Assembly: GCA_001464865.1 (NCBI GenBank) | Contig: LNEG01000115.1 | Location: 1-64,000, forward strand | Reading direction: 5' to 3' | Origin: Burkholderiales bacterium Ga0074133 | GTDB taxonomy: Bacteria; Pseudomonadota; Gammaproteobacteria; Burkholderiales; Burkholderiaceae_C | DNA length: 64,000 nt | In this document: positions 61,573-64,000 of the stretch, piece after piece | How the letters are laid out: the number at the start of each line of letters is the position of its first letter | Numbering within the stretch: the first letter of the stretch is position 1 | Position numbers and translations under genes: made by a program | Notes under the pieces: model-generated | What the model saw: the letters and a program-made list of their open reading frames with translations, nothing else | What the model was told of the DNA's origin: nothing | Database searches by the model: none

Positions 61573-64000
61573 GTGAACATAAAAAAATGGATGTGGAGCA
61601 CCGGTATGGTGTTGCTCGCAACAGGCGCACACGCGCTGCAGATCACGGGCTTTTCGCCGCAGGGCGAAGTCGCTCGGGTGCGGCAGGTGGTGGCCAAGTT
61701 TGATGCCGCAGCGGTGAACTTCGGCGATCCCAAGGCGCCGGCGCCCCTGACCGTGAGCTGTACCGATGCCAGTGCCAGCAAGGGCACCGGCCGCTGGACC
61801 AGCGAGCGCGAATGGGTGTTCGACTTTGAGAACGATCTGCCACCCGGCGTGCGCTGCACTGCCGTGGTCAAGCCCGGGTTCAAATCGCCCGCAGGGGCAG
61901 ATCTGGTCGGGACCAAAAGCTTTCAGTTCAACAGCGGTGGCCCCTTTGTGCAGAACATGCGCCCGGGCACGTACGAGCGCATCGACGAAGAGCAGTTCTT
62001 CGTGCTGGAGCTCAACGGGCCGGCCACCCTGGAGAGCCTGCGCGCCAACGTGTGGTGCATGGCCGATGGCCTGGGCGAGCGCGTGCCCGTGCGCCTGATC
62101 GAGGGGGCGCAGCGCACCGACGTTCTCAAATCACAAGGTCTGGACAAGCGCGCCGCGCAGGCCCCGTTGCAGTTCGCCACGCTGACCTGCAACCGCCGCC
62201 TGGCCTCGGGCTCGCGCATGCAGCTGGTCTTTGGCAAAGGTGTGGCCACGCCCAGTGGCGTGCCCAATGCGGTGGAACGGCGCTTTGAATTCACCGTGCG
62301 CGAGCCGTTTGCGGCCGAGTTCAGCTGCGAGCGCGAGAACGCCCAGGCCGCGTGCCTGCCCATACGCCCGATGCAGCTGAGCTTCAACGCACCCGTGCCG
62401 CGCAAGCTGGCGGCGGGCATCCGCCTGAAGTCGGCCAAGGAAACCATCAAGCCCGTCATCGCGGGCGCCACCGAGGGCGCGCAGACCGATGCGCTGGTCA
62501 GCAGCGTGCAGTTTGCCGCGCCACTGGATGAGAACACCGCCTTCACGCTGGAGCTGCCGCGTGACCTGAAAGACGCCGCAGGCCGCACACTGCGCAACGC
62601 AGACAGCTTCCCGCTCAAGGTGGCTACCGGGGGCATGCCCCCCTTGGCCAAGTTTGCCGCCGCGCCCTTTGGCATCGTCGAGCGCTTTGCCGAGGGACCT
62701 GCCTCGGACAATCCTCCCGCGCTGCTGCCCGTGACCCTGCGCAACGTGGAAGCCGCCCTGCGCGTGCAGGGCCTGCAGGCCGGTGCGCCCTCTGCCGCAG
62801 CCGCGCAGCAGGGCAAGGTCAGCACCCTCAGGCCGCAATCTGACGCGGACATCATTGCGTGGTTTCGAAAGGTGCAGCGGTATGACAACTACCTGGTGGA
62901 CCGTGGCCAGGCCCGCCGGGATGTGACGGGTCCGCTGCCCAAGCCCCTCGACACGAACCGCGACCATGTGCAAACGCGCATGGTCTCGTTGCTGGCCGGC
63001 AAGCCCGGCGTCAGCACGCTGGAGTTGCCCAAGCCCGCCAGCAACGACCCGCGACCGTTCGAGGTGGTGGGCATTCCCCTGTCGCCCGGTTTCCATGTGG
63101 TGGAGATCGCATCGCAGCGGCTGGGCCAGTCGCTGCTGGACGAGCGCCACGGCGACGCCCGCACGATGGTGGTGCGCACCTCGGCGCTGGTGACCAACCT
63201 GGGCGTGCATTTCAAGCTCGGCCGCGAGAACGCGCTGGTGTGGGTCACCTCGCTCGACAAGGGCCTGCCGGTGCAGGGCGCCACGGTGCGGGTGTCGGAC
63301 TGCCGGGGCAAGGAACTGGCCCAGGCCCTGACGGATGCGCAGGGCGTGGCCCGTGTGGAAGGGCTCTCGTCCGAGCCGCCCGGCTGCAACAACACCACCG
63401 CCGAGGACGGCGGCCAGGCCTATTTTGTGAGTGCCCGCCACAAGGGTGCGGATGGTGTGGAGGACATGGCCTTCACCTGGAGCGACTGGCAGCGCGGCAT
63501 CGAGCCCTGGCGCTTCAACGTGCCCACCAGCCGCATGCCGGTGCCGGACGAACGCGCCCACACCATCTTTGACCGCACGCTGTTCCGCGCGGGCGAAACC
63601 GTGTCGATGAAGCACCTGTTGCGCGCCGAAACGCGCCAGGGCTTTGCACTGCCGCGCTCGCGACCGGACCAGCTGGTCATCACCCACCTGGGCAGCGGCC
63701 AGCAGTTCACGCAGCCGCTGGCGTGGCGCGGCACGGCCACGGGCGGGCTCAGCGCGCAAAGCACGTTTGCCATACCCCCCGCTGCCAAGTTGGGCGTTTA
63801 TCAGGTAGAGCTGGCGGGCAATGGCACGGTGAACGGCAGCTTCTCGTCCGGCATGTTCCGCGTGGAAGAGTTCCGCCTGCCGGTGCTGGAAGGCCGCATT
63901 GCGCCCGCCGACAAGAAGGCACTGGTCAGGGTGCGCTCGGTACCGACCGACGTGCAGATCAACTATGTGTCGGGCGGCGGCGCCGCCAACCTGCCGGTGC
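61573..64000 (+). CDS. Alpha-2-macroglobulin family protein, N-terminal part (runs off window)
   Basis: A reading frame opens with GTG at 61573, preceded by GGAGGGG 5 bp upstream, and stays open to the end of the window (809 codons seen). A signal peptide is clear (KKWMWSTGMVLLATGAHA-LQ). The rest matches large bacterial alpha-2-macroglobulins (YfhM type), periplasmic protease traps: macroglobulin-like domains with LPRDLKDAAGRTL, FVVLELNGPATLESL, and the junction TIFDRTLFRAGETVSMKHLL. A thioester motif, if present, lies beyond the window. It is divergent from the catalase gene (216-bp gap). It often pairs with pbpC; that cannot be checked here. Confidence 0.85.
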   Translation, partial: MNIKKWMWSTGMVLLATGAHALQITGFSPQGEVARVRQVVAKFDAAAVNFGDPKAPAPLTVSCTDASASKGTGRWTSEREWVFDFENDLPPGVRCTAVVKPGFKSPAGADLVGTKSFQFNSGGPFVQNMRPGTYERIDEEQFFVLELNGPATLESLRANVWCMADGLGERVPVRLIEGAQRTDVLKSQGLDKRAAQAPLQFATLTCNRRLASGSRMQLVFGKGVATPSGVPNAVERRFEFTVREPFAAEFSCERENAQAACLPIRPMQLSFNAPVPRKLAAGIRLKSAKETIKPVIAGATEGAQTDALVSSVQFAAPLDENTAFTLELPRDLKDAAGRTLRNADSFPLKVATGGMPPLAKFAAAPFGIVERFAEGPASDNPPALLPVTLRNVEAALRVQGLQAGAPSAAAAQQGKVSTLRPQSDADIIAWFRKVQRYDNYLVDRGQARRDVTGPLPKPLDTNRDHVQTRMVSLLAGKPGVSTLELPKPASNDPRPFEVVGIPLSPGFHVVEIASQRLGQSLLDERHGDARTMVVRTSALVTNLGVHFKLGRENALVWVTSLDKGLPVQGATVRVSDCRGKELAQALTDAQGVARVEGLSSEPPGCNNTTAEDGGQAYFVSARHKGADGVEDMAFTWSDWQRGIEPWRFNVPTSRMPVPDERAHTIFDRTLFRAGETVSMKHLLRAETRQGFALPRSRPDQLVITHLGSGQQFTQPLAWRGTATGGLSAQSTFAIPPAAKLGVYQVELAGNGTVNGSFSSGMFRVEEFRLPVLEGRIAPADKKALVRVRSVPTDVQINYVSGGGAANLPV

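Noticed and set aside
1..64000. CRISPR array, prophage or integrated plasmid
   Set aside because: No regularly spaced repeats, integrase, phage structural genes or plasmid functions were found; the GC-rich composition and housekeeping content look chromosomal throughout.

Overview
The window is GC-rich chromosomal DNA, almost certainly from a Comamonadaceae betaproteobacterium (Acidovorax or a close relative). The basis is the Burkholderiales-type gene order (rpsP-rimM-trmD-rplS; argH beside an AlgZ/AlgR-type pair), the families present (BPSS1780 membrane protein, Bug/TctC receptor, betaproteobacterial CobD/CbiB-like protein, type II homoserine kinase), and small palindromic repeats of a kind I associate with this family. 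The calls are from reading the sequence; no database search was run. LAYOUT. 1-4.6 kb: 3' end of rarA, then a livHMGF branched-chain amino acid ABC operon without its binding protein. 4.7-8.7 kb: an outer-membrane barrel gene, a pit phosphate transporter with its DUF47 accessory protein behind a Pho-box-like array, then a TM2 protein and a GNAT acetyltransferase. 8.7-16.1 kb: housekeeping block with rpsP-rimM-trmD-rplS, a CoA-type NUDIX hydrolase, a CobD/CbiB-like membrane protein, rsgA, a pterin dehydratase, an M48 protease and orn. 16.4-25.8 kb: RhlE-type helicase, PAS-PAS-GGDEF cyclase, MFS pump, tRNA-Lys(CTT), dehydrogenase, esterase, guaC and a secreted CxxC protein. 25.8-38.2 kb: UvrD-type helicase, PhoX phosphatase, FecR-domain protein, BPSS1780, thrB, a DUF2782-like protein, a serine hydrolase and polA. 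38.3-43.4 kb: a small redox group (Coq7-like diiron protein, HiPIP, DCC thiol oxidoreductase) divergent from a MerR-type regulator, followed by two small proteins and two GSTs. 43.4-49.4 kb: a foldback mobile element against a LysR gene, then a D-amino-acid set (FAD dehydrogenase, racemase, two paralogous binding proteins). 49.4-64 kb: NAD-binding epimerase, dienelactone hydrolase, ZIP metal transporter, two-domain ArsA ATPase, AlgZ/AlgR-type pair, argH, Bug receptor, a divergent large catalase and the 5' part of an alpha-2-macroglobulin gene that runs off the window. HOW PARTS WORK TOGETHER. Phosphate scavenging is represented by Pit/DUF47 and PhoX. The 44-49 kb set looks like capture, interconversion and oxidation of acidic or D-amino acids under LysR control. 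MOST UNUSUAL POINTS. The catalase has Phe where heme catalases have the essential distal His. A 270-bp nested foldback element ends 6 bp before the LysR start codon. One small palindromic repeat has been absorbed in frame into the UvrD-type helicase, and another supplies the start codon of the ZIP transporter. ArsA keeps all three metalloid cysteines but has no ars genes beside it. No CRISPR array, prophage, rRNA or complete insertion sequence was seen.
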